Shown: positions 8,625 to 18,095, counted from the stretch's first letter. The stretch is DNA of 64,000 nt from Bacteroidales bacterium (GCA_015493525.1 WGCY01000009.1:62001-126000), one strand, 5' to 3'. Made by a program: numbers and translations. The notes: a model not told the origin generated them from the sequence alone.

Positions 8625-9491
8625 CTATTCGTTCATAGCCATCAACGGCAGCTCCAGTTTAAAGAAATCTTTTTTGCGCAAATGGTGGGAAGAGAAAAGG
8701 TATTTAAAAGGATGTTTTTTCTCCGGCAGGAATGTAACCAGATCGATGTGATGGCTTTCCACAAAAGTTTTGAGGGCTTCCTCTTTGTCGGGGGCTTCCT
8801 CAAGGTGGAAAGAGATCTTTCCTTCGCTTTTTTCTTTTTCAAAAGCTTTTTCCAGCTCTTTCATCAATACAGAAGCTTCTTCATCCTTTTTCTCCAAATG
8901 AAAGTGGCAAACATGCACCTGAAACGACAAATGGCTCAGAAGTGTAAAAAGTTGCTGCAAGGCGTGGATATCCAGCTTGTTAAAATGGGTGGGATACATG
9001 ATGTTGCCAAGTTGAAAATCAGCATAATTTTCCGGTACGGCAAGAACGGGTACGGGTGCTTTGGCCATAATTTTTGCAGCCATGCTTCCTTCCAGAAAAC
9101 CTTTTTTGCCCAGTCCGCGGGTACCCATAATGACCAGGTCCGGTTTCTGTTCTTCACAGACTTCCGTGATTTCCCATCGCGGGTCGCCGCCCTGAAGTGA
9201 AGCTGTTACCTTGATGGGAGAGCCGGCATCTTTTATCAGCTTTTTCACCTCTTGCTTTAGCTGTTTCATTTGGTTTTCTGCCTGCTCTTTTAAAGCCTGA
9301 ATAATATCGGCATTAAAAAAGCCATCACTTTCCATGCTCTCCGGCATACCGGCATCGGGCAGCATAACCTGGTCGTTGTAAATATGAAAAAGATGAAAAG
9401 TAACGTTTTGGCTGCCGGCAAGGGCAAGGGCATAGCGGCATGAATGTAAACTGCCTTCGGAGAAATCTACCGGAATAAGTATGGTTTTCAT
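8625..9491 (-). CDS. Universal stress protein, tandem UspA domains
   Basis: I place the start at ATG 9491 (MKTILIPVDFS...), which has a purine-rich AAAGGA about 10 nt upstream; the longer frame to 9533 would need a TTG. The 288-residue product has two UspA domains. The first carries the nucleotide-binding motif (MGTRGLGKKGFLEGS, the G-2X-G-9X-G-S pattern), so it probably binds ATP; the second domain lacks it. Usp proteins act in the cytoplasm in stress survival. It lies 38 bp downstream of the permease gene on the same strand, so the two are probably co-transcribed. Confidence 0.9.
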   Translation of the reverse strand: MKTILIPVDFSEGSLHSCRYALALAGSQNVTFHLFHIYNDQVMLPDAGMPESMESDGFFNADIIQALKEQAENQMKQLKQEVKKLIKDAGSPIKVTASLQGGDPRWEITEVCEEQKPDLVIMGTRGLGKKGFLEGSMAAKIMAKAPVPVLAVPENYADFQLGNIMYPTHFNKLDIHALQQLFTLLSHLSFQVHVCHFHLEKKDEEASVLMKELEKAFEKEKSEGKISFHLEEAPDKEEALKTFVESHHIDLVTFLPEKKHPFKYLFSSHHLRKKDFFKLELPLMAMNE

Positions 9492-9529
9492 AGTGATGTT
9501 CCTTTTATTTTTTACAAATATAATGCTTT

Positions 9530-10615
9530 TCAAATTCCCAAACTCAATCCTGCAAGGCCAATCAGGAACCCAACGGCGATATTGAGTAATTTGACAATAA
9601 TAAAACTCCTGCGCGATTCTGCCAACAGGGGCAAACTACCATGCCCATCCTGAACGATAGAACTGGCCAGCAAAATACTAAAGGGTAAATTTCCGCTGGC
9701 AAACAGCATGACAAAAATCAAATGCGGCCCTGACTCGGGAATGATGCCAATCAGCACGGCAGCAACCAAAACCCAGAACATATTTTGCTGAATGATTTGA
9801 TGAAGATCAAAGTATTTCATCAGGAGGGCAATAAACAAAAGGGTGAAGAATGTCCAGAGAAAAATCTTGGCAAAATGCTTTTTGATAATATGCCCCCACA
9901 GATGTTTTTCCAGAAAGTGGTCGTTTACGATAAGAATAACGATGGTGGAGAGGAATATAATACTAAAAAAAGTAACTTTAATCCACAGCGGGTCAGAACC
10001 GGCAGGGTCAGCAGCTCCCAGTTTTATCAGGCCATGAAGGCCGGAAGAGGCAATTTTTTCATCCAGCGTGATAAAGGATACAAAGAACAAAATACTGGTC
10101 AGCATCAATGCTCTTGTGGGAGTGATGTGTCTTATCTGCTGCCAGATGGTTTTTCGCGAGAAAATTGTGCATTCAGGAACCTCATGGACGTGAAGGTGCT
10201 TTTCGGAAGCATTGATGAGGAATTTCTTTTTAAAAAGTCGATCGACGAGCAATCCCGAGAGGATGGCAATGGCAAAGATAATCAGGTTTAACACGAGTGC
10301 TTTTTCAGGGAAAAGGGTCAGCATCATAAAGGCTTCATCCCCCGAGGTGGCAATCATGGAGGCTACCAGGGCACCATTTCCGATAATGTCATGGATAAAA
10401 AGTGAAACGGCTGTGTAAGCTCCGAGGCATCCCGGAATTACACCGAGAAAAGAGCCCAGTAAAACCTGTTTTCCCTTATTTTTTTCCAGCCCTTTGCTCC
10501 ACATTCCTTTTGTAAGGACATTCAGGTATTCAATAATAAGCATCATCGACAAAACAAAAAACGTGATGAGCAAAGTTTGTTTTATGATGGGCAGCAGGTT
10601 AACCATAATGGGCAT
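9530..10615 (-). CDS. Polytopic permease, ArsP_2/putative heavy-metal exporter type
   Basis: A 361-residue membrane protein with about ten hydrophobic helices and two similar halves, each with a conserved glycine/proline-containing segment (GVIPGCLGAYTAVSLF in the first, GIIPESGPHLIFVMLF in the second). This matches the family often annotated as putative manganese or heavy-metal exporter (ArsP-like). A histidine-rich cytoplasmic stretch (EKHLHVHEVPEC) lies in the middle loop. The transported ion is not determined. It precedes the universal stress protein gene on the same strand. Met4 is an alternative start. Confidence 0.75.
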   Translation of the reverse strand: MPIMVNLLPIIKQTLLITFFVLSMMLIIEYLNVLTKGMWSKGLEKNKGKQVLLGSFLGVIPGCLGAYTAVSLFIHDIIGNGALVASMIATSGDEAFMMLTLFPEKALVLNLIIFAIAILSGLLVDRLFKKKFLINASEKHLHVHEVPECTIFSRKTIWQQIRHITPTRALMLTSILFFVSFITLDEKIASSGLHGLIKLGAADPAGSDPLWIKVTFFSIIFLSTIVILIVNDHFLEKHLWGHIIKKHFAKIFLWTFFTLLFIALLMKYFDLHQIIQQNMFWVLVAAVLIGIIPESGPHLIFVMLFASGNLPFSILLASSIVQDGHGSLPLLAESRRSFIIVKLLNIAVGFLIGLAGLSLGI

Positions 10616-10632
10616 AGGTTCTTTTAAAGATT

Positions 10633-10640
10633 CAAAAATA
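10633..10640 (-). promoter_or_regulatory. -7 element for permease-usp operon
   Basis: Minus strand TATTTTTG matches TAnnTTTG, 17 bp upstream of the permease start, leaving a leader of about 10 nt. Confidence 0.45.
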
Positions 10641-10741
10641 GGAAGATTTATGGCTTGGAAATACTTTCATGAGAATATTTTAAAATCAGAATAAATAAGT
10701 ACTTTTAAGTAGCCGGGAAATAATATATGCAAGAAATTAAC

Positions 10742-10749
10742 TATTTTTG
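10742..10749 (+). promoter_or_regulatory. -7 element for Rrf2 regulator gene
   Basis: TATTTTTG, exact TAnnTTTG match, 26 bp before the ATG at 10776. Confidence 0.5.
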
Positions 10750-10775
10750 CCAATCATTACTAAAATACCCATTCT

Positions 10776-11189
10776 ATGGCTAAAATTGTTAATTTGACAG
10801 AAGCTGCCTCCATAGGCCTTCATTCTATGATTATTATTGCGCAGCAGGGGAAAAAGGGACAGATAAATGTAAACCATTTGGCCGAAAAAACCGGTAGTTC
10901 CCGGTTTCATATATCCAAAGTTATGCAGAAACTGGTGAAAGACGGATTTCTTGGTTCGCACAGGGGGCCTGCCGGTGGTTTTTACCTGGCCAAGCATCCC
11001 GAAGAAATAGCCTTGCTGGATATTTATGAGTCCATAGAAGGTAAGCTTGAAGTAACAAAATGCCCCCTGAACCGGCCAACCTGTCCATTTCATGCCTGTA
11101 TTTTTGAAGGGGTTACCGTAAAAATGACCCGTGATTTTCGCGATTTTATACGCGATCACAACCTGGCCTATTACCTTGACAGAAAGTAA
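10776..11189 (+). CDS. Rrf2-family transcriptional regulator
   Basis: A 137-residue protein with an N-terminal winged helix-turn-helix (INVNHLAEKTGSSRFHISKVMQKL, then the GPAGGF wing typical of Rrf2). The C-terminal part carries three cysteines in CPLNRPTCPFHAC, the arrangement used by IscR/NsrR-type members to bind an iron-sulfur cluster, so it may sense redox state, nitric oxide or iron-sulfur status. It is transcribed away from the permease-usp pair and converges on yidC. Which genes it controls is not visible; the divergent permease-usp operon is the obvious candidate. Confidence 0.9.
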   Translation: MAKIVNLTEAASIGLHSMIIIAQQGKKGQINVNHLAEKTGSSRFHISKVMQKLVKDGFLGSHRGPAGGFYLAKHPEEIALLDIYESIEGKLEVTKCPLNRPTCPFHACIFEGVTVKMTRDFRDFIRDHNLAYYLDRK

Positions 11190-11232
11190 TTTCTGAACAA
11201 CTATAAGTTTTTCCTGTCCCCGGATTTGTACC

Positions 11233-13179
11233 TTATCTCTTTTGGTTGCTCCTTTGTTGTGCCGCTGCTTCCAGCCGCTTCTGGAAATTGGATTTCTTTT
11301 TCGGCTTCTTTTTGTTGGCTTCAATCTGCTTCAGCAATTTCTCTTCGTTCACAGCATACTTAAACAGGTACATTTGCAGGAAAGTAATGATGTTGGCCAG
11401 GAAATAATAATAACTCAGACCGGAAGCGTAATTGTTGAAAATACCGAGGAACATGATAGGCATTATGTACATCATGTTTTTCATTCCCGGCATAGATTGT
11501 GTCTGTGAACCCATCATTTGGTTGTTCAAATAGGTGTACATGATGGTGGAAACAGTCATTAATAAAGTAAACAAACTGACGTGGTCACCATAAAACGGGA
11601 TGTTCCAGGGGAGATGAAGAATGGAATCATAACTGGACAAATCGTGTGCCCACAAAAAGGATTGTTGCCGTAACTGGATGGCAGACGGGAAAAACTCAAA
11701 CATGGCAAACAAAATAGGCATCTGCAACAGCATGGGAATACACCCCGAAGCCGGATTGGCCCCAGCCTTTCGGTAGAGTGCCATGACCGCCTGCTGTTTT
11801 TTCATGGAATCTTCCTTTTTGGGGAATTTGGCCCCAATGGCATCTACTTCCGGTTTTAGTACCCGCATTTTGGCAGAAGACATATAGGTTTTGTAGGCAA
11901 TGGGGAAGAGGGCCATCTTTAATAAAATGGTAAGGATTAAGATGACGATTCCGTAATTCCAGCCATAACTTCCCAGCCAGTTGAATACAGGGATAACTAT
12001 CCACTCATTGACCCAGGCAAGGATAAAAAATCCCCAGCCGATGGGTATTTGGTGGTTCAATTGCATCCCATAGGATTTGAGTGTGGAAAAGTCGTTGGGG
12101 CCGAAATAAAAGGACAGGGGGATGACCTTGTCGCGCATGACATTAAAAGGTACTGTCAAATCGGCTGAAACACTTTTAAGATAATGTTTTGTCGGTGGGT
12201 TTTTCTTGATTTTGTGTACTTTTAAAATACCATCGTTGAAAAAACCCCTGGCAATGAGTGTGCTGGAGAAAAACCGCTGTTTAAAGGAGACCCATTTTAA
12301 TTTTGCCTTGATAGTTTTCTCTTCATCTTTCCTTTCTGACAGGTTATCAACGTTGTCCTTGTAAAATTTGTAATAAATAGTGGCCCCATTACGGGGATCA
12401 ACGGTTTTTTCCTCTTGCAACAAATCGGTGTACCATTTTAGTTCCACATAATTCATATTGTCAGGAATGATACCGTTCATGCCATGCATTTCTATGTTGA
12501 AATGAAGCATGTATTGGTTTCCTGTAAAAGTATAAATATAGTCGATAAAACGGGAGGAGTCGATGGTGCCACCGGAATTGTTGGCATAAACCCGCATAAC
12601 AAAGCGGAGCGAATCTTTGCCGCTGACAACGTAATGATTTGCGCCTGAACGTGGCCCGATAACCGAAAAATAGAGTTGCCCTGTGTTAATCACTTTATTG
12701 TGGGAGAAAAAAGATATGCCAAAGCGGCTTGTGGTCGAGTCAAACAGGTAAAGTGGCCGTTGGTCCCATGTTTTGTATTTTTTCAGCTCCACAGAATTGA
12801 TAAAACCACCTTTTTTGCTAATGCTGAATTTTGCCAGATCGGTTTCAATGGTGTAATATTTTTTATTTCCGTGCGTAGCGGAAGAAAAAGCACCGTATTC
12901 CTGAGTTGAATTGGAGGGTTCCCTGCCCGCTGATACGGGTTGTTGCTTTTGGGTTGTTTCCTTTTTTGGTGTTTCCTGCACTTTTTGCTTACTCCGGCTT
13001 TTCGGGGCGGTTGCTTTGGCACGGTTGACAGAGTCGTTGTACCGTTGCATGACCATGGCAATAGAGTCTTGTTTCCTTTTTTTAGCCGCCAGCTCCTCTT
13101 TCGAAGGTGCCATCCAGATAGAGTAACCTATCATAATGGCTGCTATCAATGTGAAACCGAGAATGGAGTTTTTATTCAT
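11233..13179 (-). CDS. yidC: Membrane protein insertase YidC
   Basis: A 648-residue YidC/Oxa1 insertase. It has an N-terminal helix (ILGFTLIAAIMIGYSIW), a charged linker, a large periplasmic beta domain (about 90-370), and the conserved C-terminal five-helix insertase core (WGFFILAWVNEWIVIPVFNWLG, then NYGIVILILTILLKM, and PMLLQMPILFAMFEFFPSAI). The protein ends in a basic tail, as usual for ribosome contact. It inserts inner-membrane proteins alone or with SecYEG. Length is normal for Bacteroidota. No neighbour on the same strand is close enough to form an operon. Confidence 0.97.
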   Translation of the reverse strand: MNKNSILGFTLIAAIMIGYSIWMAPSKEELAAKKRKQDSIAMVMQRYNDSVNRAKATAPKSRSKQKVQETPKKETTQKQQPVSAGREPSNSTQEYGAFSSATHGNKKYYTIETDLAKFSISKKGGFINSVELKKYKTWDQRPLYLFDSTTSRFGISFFSHNKVINTGQLYFSVIGPRSGANHYVVSGKDSLRFVMRVYANNSGGTIDSSRFIDYIYTFTGNQYMLHFNIEMHGMNGIIPDNMNYVELKWYTDLLQEEKTVDPRNGATIYYKFYKDNVDNLSERKDEEKTIKAKLKWVSFKQRFFSSTLIARGFFNDGILKVHKIKKNPPTKHYLKSVSADLTVPFNVMRDKVIPLSFYFGPNDFSTLKSYGMQLNHQIPIGWGFFILAWVNEWIVIPVFNWLGSYGWNYGIVILILTILLKMALFPIAYKTYMSSAKMRVLKPEVDAIGAKFPKKEDSMKKQQAVMALYRKAGANPASGCIPMLLQMPILFAMFEFFPSAIQLRQQSFLWAHDLSSYDSILHLPWNIPFYGDHVSLFTLLMTVSTIMYTYLNNQMMGSQTQSMPGMKNMMYIMPIMFLGIFNNYASGLSYYYFLANIITFLQMYLFKYAVNEEKLLKQIEANKKKPKKKSNFQKRLEAAAQQRSNQKR

Positions 13180-13219
13180 GTGTTTCTGATATAATATCCA
13201 AGTGTAATAAAAAGAGGGG

Positions 13220-13227
13220 CAAAGATA
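13220..13227 (-). promoter_or_regulatory. -7 element for yidC
   Basis: Minus strand TATCTTTG matches TAnnTTTG, about 40 bp upstream of the yidC start. Confidence 0.5.
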
Positions 13228-13337
13228 AACAGAATTTTGTTTTTCTTTATACCCGGAAGCGGAAAAGTATTTGAAAAGTGAAAGATGGCAGGGAAAGTAA
13301 ATTTCTTTGGGATATACGGAGATGCCGAAAACCTTTT

Positions 13338-13345
13338 TACTTTTG
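13338..13345 (+). promoter_or_regulatory. -7 element for RNA methyltransferase gene
   Basis: TACTTTTG, exact match. It lies after the upstream in-frame start candidates (13307, 13322) and 18 bp before ATG 13364, so it supports the shorter start. Confidence 0.5.
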
Positions 13346-13363
13346 TCTTTTCAACGATTAGCT

Positions 13364-13897
13364 ATGAGAAAATTATTGAACGAAGAATTGGGGAGACTGG
13401 ATATTGAGTCTTTTAAAAAAGCCCCCAAGTTTCCTGTTGTGGTTGTCCTTGACAATGTAAGGAGCCTGAATAATATAGGTTCGGCTTTCCGTACGTCCGA
13501 TGCTTTTCGGATAGAGGCAGTTTTTTTATGTGGTATAACGGCCCGGCCTCCTCATCGTGAAATTCAAAAGACAGCTCTCGGTGCAACAGAATCAGTCCGT
13601 TGGAAATATTTTGACTCCACTGACCAGGCGGTCAGATTTTTACGTGCCGAAGGTTATCATATTATCGCTGTAGAGCAGGCGGACGAAAGCATCAGTTTAA
13701 ATGATTTTCGGATAGACAAAGAAAAGAAATATGCCTTGATTTTTGGTAACGAAGTAAAAGGGGTAGGGGATAACATAGTGAAAAATGCCAATATAGTTCT
13801 TGAGATTCCCCAGTTCGGCACCAAACATTCTCTCAATATATCAGTAAGTATAGGACTGGTTTTATGGGATTTATGGGTAAAGATGCAAAAAATCTAA
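13364..13897 (+). CDS. SpoU/TrmH-family (SPOUT) RNA 2'-O-methyltransferase
   Basis: A 177-residue SPOUT-class methyltransferase when started at ATG 13364; two earlier in-frame starts lie upstream of a good -7 element and are less likely. The three SpoU motifs are present: LDNVRSLNNIGSAFRTSDAF with the conserved Asn and Arg, LIFGNEVKGVG, and IPQFGTKHSLNISVSIGLVLW with the trefoil-knot Asn. It should methylate the ribose of a tRNA or rRNA nucleotide using S-adenosylmethionine. The minimal length without an added RNA-binding domain resembles TrmH/TrmL-type enzymes; the target nucleotide is uncertain. Confidence 0.88.
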   Translation: MRKLLNEELGRLDIESFKKAPKFPVVVVLDNVRSLNNIGSAFRTSDAFRIEAVFLCGITARPPHREIQKTALGATESVRWKYFDSTDQAVRFLRAEGYHIIAVEQADESISLNDFRIDKEKKYALIFGNEVKGVGDNIVKNANIVLEIPQFGTKHSLNISVSIGLVLWDLWVKMQKI

Positions 13898-13965
13898 AAG
13901 CGGAAACTTTTGTGCAAAATTATCGTTAAATAATTGATTTATCTGTACTCAATAAAAAAAAGTTG

Positions 13966-13973
13966 TATATTTG
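13966..13973 (+). promoter_or_regulatory. -7 element for OmpA-TPR gene
   Basis: TATATTTG, exact TAnnTTTG match, giving a leader of about 90 nt before ATG 14069. Confidence 0.5.
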
Positions 13974-14068
13974 CATACTGTAAAGGCAGGTTAATGTCTG
14001 CTTTTGAGATAAATATAAACAAAATGAATATGAAGATTTGGAATTTTTTAAATTATAAACCTAACAAA

Positions 14069-16618
14069 ATGAAAAAGTTTTATTCTTTAACCCGTGTACT
14101 TACGTTAAGTATACTTATGGTTTTCCCATTGGCATTTTATGCCCAGAATTCTACTTCTGGTAAAACTGACCAGCAGAAGACCCAAAAAACATCTAAAAAT
14201 GCAAAAAAAGGTTTTACACCTTACTTATTCGGCCAGGCACAGTTTGGAGCTTCCTGGTCACATGCCGAGGTGGCTTCTACCCTTGTCTTTCCCGATTTTA
14301 GTCATAAAAACGTTTTTGTCGGAACCGGTAGCCTTGCATTTGGCTGGCAGTTTTTACCTTGGATGAATGTTTACGGTGGCCTGAACCGTGGTTATGCCAA
14401 AGGATTTTTGGACCACACCGATAAAAGAATCAAGTTGATGCCTAACTGGGCACATGATTACAGATATACTTCTGATTTTTATGGTGCAGATTTGAATCTG
14501 GGATTTAACCTTTCCAATGTCTTTGGCGGTTATAAAGAACGTGCTGTGGATATAGGTTTGCACGTAGGACTTGGCCAGTCGCAGTGGAAATCAATTCTTT
14601 ATGATGAAACACTGCATGTCCCGATTGCTGTTCATGGCTATAAGGGCAATGCTGATTCACATAATGGTGGAATTTCTAACCGAAAAGTTGCTTTGAGTGC
14701 CCCTGTTGGTGTTAATGTGAATTATAATATTAATGAAAAGTGGGCAATCTATGGTGATTATACCTACACATGGCTCGATACTGACCTTTTGGATGGTGTT
14801 GTTTCAAAATATGGAAATTTTGGGAAAGATGCCACACTGAGTGCCTCTCTTGGCGTACGTTATAATATTGTTCGCGGTGGCGTGAACTCCATGGCAAAGA
14901 ACTCCGGAGAAGCTACAGTTACAGCTGAGTCGAATGGCTTAAAAGTTTTGGTTGAATCCGGCGACAGCATTGACATTACTGTAAAAGGAACATTTCCCCC
15001 TAAATATTTTAACAAGAATGCAGCTATGATCGTTCAGCCGGTTGTGAAATATGCCGGAGGTAATATGATGCTTGCCCCAATCAAATTAAAAGGTGAAAAA
15101 GTTTCCGGTGAAGGGGAACTGATAAGCTACCAGAATGGCGGTTCTTTCAGCCATACTTATAAGGTGCCTTACGAAAAAGGTATGGATGTCGCTCAATTGG
15201 TTACACAGTCTGTTGTTTATCCTTATTCGGGAAAAGAGTATGCTTCGGTAAAAGATGCCATTGCAGGGGAAAAGAGGGCAAAAGTTTTGGACGAAAGAAA
15301 AATTGCCGATGGTACGATTATTACGCCTAAACTGCTCCAGCATAATGAGAATTTCATTTTTGCCCCTGACAACTACCAAAAAGAGACAATCATTACCAAC
15401 AAATCAAGTATCTTCTTTAAAGTTAACCAGTCTAAAATTGACTGGCACCTGGCACTTAACAAAAACAAAGAAAACTACGATGCTTTAAAAGGCAACCTTG
15501 CTGACCTTTACAAAGGATGGAAAGTGAAAAGTATTGATATTCAGGGATGGGCTTCTCCCGAAGGTGAAGCAACTTTCAACCAGGGATTGTCCGAACACCG
15601 TGCCCAAGCAATGGAAAAATACGTAAAGGCTAAGATTAACAGGGAATTGCGCAAAAAAGATAACCCGTTTGCTTTCAAAAGTGTGAACGACCTGACTTTT
15701 AACGTGAATGCCAATGGTCCCGACTGGAACGGATTTATGAAAGCTGTGGAGAAATCTAACATTGCTGATAAATCAGCTATCCTGAATGTCGTTAATTCCG
15801 CCGATGAGAGTAAGAAAGAAGAGGAAATCAGAAACATGATCCAGATTTATCCCGAACTTGAACGGGATATTCTGCCTCCTTTGCGCCGTGCCGAACTTTA
15901 TGTAAATACCCTGGAGCCGAAACGGCCTGAAAGTGAAATAGCCGCTCTTTCTACCAGTGCCAATTATGGTGAGCTGAAGATTAATGAGATTCTTCATGCC
16001 GCTAACCTGACGACTGACCTGAACACCAAAAAGAAGATTTATGCCAATGCCATGAAGAAATATCCAAATTGCTGGAGGGCTGTGGCCAATGCCGGTGCTG
16101 TGGAAGTAGAACTTGGTAATTATAAAGAAGCCAAGGAATTGCTTATGAAAGCTATGAAAATGAATAAAAATGCTTCACAGGTGCGGAACAGTATGGGAAT
16201 CCTTCAGGCCAGAATGGGCAACTATAAAAAAGCAGAACATTGTTTCCTGTATGCCCAGAAGTTAGGGGCTGATGAAAATTATAACCTCGGCATTGTTAAT
16301 ATTATGAAAGGTGATTATGCCAAGGCTGTTCAACTGTTAAGCAACAAAAAATGTAATTATAACCTGGGCCTTGCCCAACTGCTGAATGGTAATTTGAATG
16401 ATGCAACCAGCACTTTCAAATGTGCCAAGGAAAATGCAGCTACTGATTATTTGTTTGCTATTGTTGGTGCACGTAAGGGTGATAAATCAATGGTTTATGA
16501 TTATCTCTCCAAAGCCATCAAACAGGATGCTTCCTATGCAGGTAAGGCTGCCAGGGACCTCGAGTTTCAGAAACTCTTTAATGATACTAATTTTAAAGCC
16601 CTCACAGGCAAAAAATAG
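14069..16618 (+). CDS. Outer-membrane protein with beta-barrel, OmpA-like and TPR regions
   Basis: I start at ATG 14069, which gives a proper signal peptide (MKKFYSLTRVLTLSILMVFP...FYAQ); longer starts fall in the leader. The 849-residue product has a beta-rich N-terminal region (about 45-290, alternating aromatic strands such as GFTPYLFGQAQFGASW), a middle beta domain, an OmpA-like peptidoglycan-binding domain (about 445-600, SIFFKVNQSKIDW and IDIQGWASPEGEATFNQGLS), and a C-terminal TPR array (about 630-849, for example YKEAKELLMKAMKMNKNASQ). It probably links outer membrane and cell wall. A strong terminator follows, so it is a single-gene unit. Specific role unknown. Confidence 0.85.
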   Translation: MKKFYSLTRVLTLSILMVFPLAFYAQNSTSGKTDQQKTQKTSKNAKKGFTPYLFGQAQFGASWSHAEVASTLVFPDFSHKNVFVGTGSLAFGWQFLPWMNVYGGLNRGYAKGFLDHTDKRIKLMPNWAHDYRYTSDFYGADLNLGFNLSNVFGGYKERAVDIGLHVGLGQSQWKSILYDETLHVPIAVHGYKGNADSHNGGISNRKVALSAPVGVNVNYNINEKWAIYGDYTYTWLDTDLLDGVVSKYGNFGKDATLSASLGVRYNIVRGGVNSMAKNSGEATVTAESNGLKVLVESGDSIDITVKGTFPPKYFNKNAAMIVQPVVKYAGGNMMLAPIKLKGEKVSGEGELISYQNGGSFSHTYKVPYEKGMDVAQLVTQSVVYPYSGKEYASVKDAIAGEKRAKVLDERKIADGTIITPKLLQHNENFIFAPDNYQKETIITNKSSIFFKVNQSKIDWHLALNKNKENYDALKGNLADLYKGWKVKSIDIQGWASPEGEATFNQGLSEHRAQAMEKYVKAKINRELRKKDNPFAFKSVNDLTFNVNANGPDWNGFMKAVEKSNIADKSAILNVVNSADESKKEEEIRNMIQIYPELERDILPPLRRAELYVNTLEPKRPESEIAALSTSANYGELKINEILHAANLTTDLNTKKKIYANAMKKYPNCWRAVANAGAVEVELGNYKEAKELLMKAMKMNKNASQVRNSMGILQARMGNYKKAEHCFLYAQKLGADENYNLGIVNIMKGDYAKAVQLLSNKKCNYNLGLAQLLNGNLNDATSTFKCAKENAATDYLFAIVGARKGDKSMVYDYLSKAIKQDASYAGKAARDLEFQKLFNDTNFKALTGKK

Positions 16619-16640
16619 TTTGAAAAATTCCAATTATTAA

Positions 16641-16668
16641 AAAAGGGAGCCAGTCGGCTCCCTTTTTT
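16641..16668 (+). terminator. Terminator after OmpA-TPR gene
   Basis: Stem GGGAGCC/GGCTCCC with AGTC loop, flanked by A and T runs, so it can also serve the converging aminopeptidase gene. Confidence 0.9.
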
Positions 16669-16690
16669 ATTTTTGCTAAATAAACAAGGA

Positions 16691-17980
16691 CTATTGATTC
16701 ATCAGTGCTTCAATCTCTTCTGCTTCGATGGGAAAATCGGCCATTAGGTCGATGGGTTCATCTTCAGTTATCAGCAGGTCATTCTCAATACGTATGCCGG
16801 TATTTTCTTCCGGGATATAGATTCCCGGTTCACAGGTCAGGACCATTCCCGGTTTTAGTGGCTCATCTTTAGACCCTACATCGTGCACATCCAATCCCAT
16901 GAAATGAGAAGTGCCGTGCATAAAGTACTTTTTAAACAATGGATTATTTTTGTCTTGTTTCTTCATTTCATCTTTGTCAATTAATCCCAAACCCATCAGC
17001 TCGCCTTCCATCAGTTCATTGGCCCTGTTGTTGATGTCATTTATGGTCTTGCCGGGTATGTAGTAGCTTTTTACTGCTTTCATTACCCTTAACACAGCAT
17101 TGTAAAGTTCTTTTTGTCGTGGAGTAAACATCCCGTTCACGGGAATTGTCCGGCTCAGGTCTGCTGTGTAATTGGCATATTCGGCTCCGAAATCCATTAA
17201 AAGCAGGTCTCCCTCCCGACAGATTTTGTCATTTTCAGTGTAATGCAAAACGCAGGCACTTTTTCCGGATGCAATAATGGGAGCGTAACCATGGCCGCCG
17301 GCACGGTTACGGGTAAATTCATGGCTGATTTCCGCTTCAATTTCGTATTCCCAAGCGCCGGGCCTTGTAAACCCTAAAATCCTTCGGAAAGCTTTGTTCG
17401 TTATGGCACTGGCCTCTTTGATAAGTTCAATTTCCTGCCGGCTTTTTATGAGGCGTTGTTTTGCAAGCAGCGGGGCCGCCCTGTGATATTTGTGCAAAGG
17501 ATATTGTGATTGTACTATTTTTCCTAATCTTATTTCCCGGGTTTCCACATCCGGGAAAAATTTTATGTATTCGTTTGAATTCAAATACACATTGTCGAGA
17601 TAAGACATAACCTCTTTCAGTGCGGCATCAAAATCATCCAACCAATAGATATTTTCTACTCCTGCGGTTTCTTTGGCTTCTTTTTCTGTGTATTTGTGCC
17701 CTTCCCATATCTCCAGTGTCTCATTTGTCCTGAGCAGAAACAGGGCTTCCCTTAATTTTTCGTTAGGGCAGTTTGGAGCCAGCAGCAGTATGCTTTTTTC
17801 CTGCTCAATTCCGGTCAGGTAAAAGAAATCGGAGCTTTGCCGGAAAGGATGGTATTGGTCGCCGTTACGCGGACATTGGTCGTTGGAATAAAAAAGGGCA
17901 AGCGAATTTTCCTGCATTTGCTTTTCGAAGTTTTTCCTGTTTCGGATAAAGAATTCGTTATTTATCAGTTGATAGCGCAT
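16691..17980 (-). CDS. pepP: Xaa-Pro aminopeptidase (aminopeptidase P, M24B)
   Basis: Start taken at ATG 17980 (MRYQLINNEFF), giving 429 residues. The N-terminal AMP_N domain (for example LALFYSNDQCPRNGDQYHPFRQ) precedes the pita-bread metallopeptidase domain. The five metal ligands are visible: Asp in LLLMDFGAEYANYTADLS (both Asp), His in MHGTSHFMGLDVHD, and Glu in VLTCEPGIYIP and IRIENDLLIT. It removes N-terminal residues next to proline, using two Mn or similar ions in the cytoplasm. It is a monocistronic gene that diverges from the succinate dehydrogenase operon. Confidence 0.95.
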   Translation of the reverse strand: MRYQLINNEFFIRNRKNFEKQMQENSLALFYSNDQCPRNGDQYHPFRQSSDFFYLTGIEQEKSILLLAPNCPNEKLREALFLLRTNETLEIWEGHKYTEKEAKETAGVENIYWLDDFDAALKEVMSYLDNVYLNSNEYIKFFPDVETREIRLGKIVQSQYPLHKYHRAAPLLAKQRLIKSRQEIELIKEASAITNKAFRRILGFTRPGAWEYEIEAEISHEFTRNRAGGHGYAPIIASGKSACVLHYTENDKICREGDLLLMDFGAEYANYTADLSRTIPVNGMFTPRQKELYNAVLRVMKAVKSYYIPGKTINDINNRANELMEGELMGLGLIDKDEMKKQDKNNPLFKKYFMHGTSHFMGLDVHDVGSKDEPLKPGMVLTCEPGIYIPEENTGIRIENDLLITEDEPIDLMADFPIEAEEIEALMNQ

Positions 17981-18079
17981 TTTTTTGTATTTAAATTTGT
18001 TATAAATTATCAAACGGGGCAACTATTTTAATGATCTCACATTGGATTATCTCAATACTTTGATAAATTTGTGCCAGTA

Positions 18080-18087
18080 TATATTTG
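18080..18087 (+). promoter_or_regulatory. -7 element for the sdh/frd operon
   Basis: TATATTTG, exact match, with TTTG at 18059-18062 (17-nt spacer) as a -33 element, 43 bp before the first ATG. It directly touches the opposing -7 element at 18088-18095. Confidence 0.6.
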
Positions 18088-18095
18088 CAAAACTA
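18088..18095 (-). promoter_or_regulatory. -7 element for pepP
   Basis: Minus strand TAGTTTTG matches TAnnTTTG, about 108 bp upstream of ATG 17980, abutting the rightward -7 element. Confidence 0.4.
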
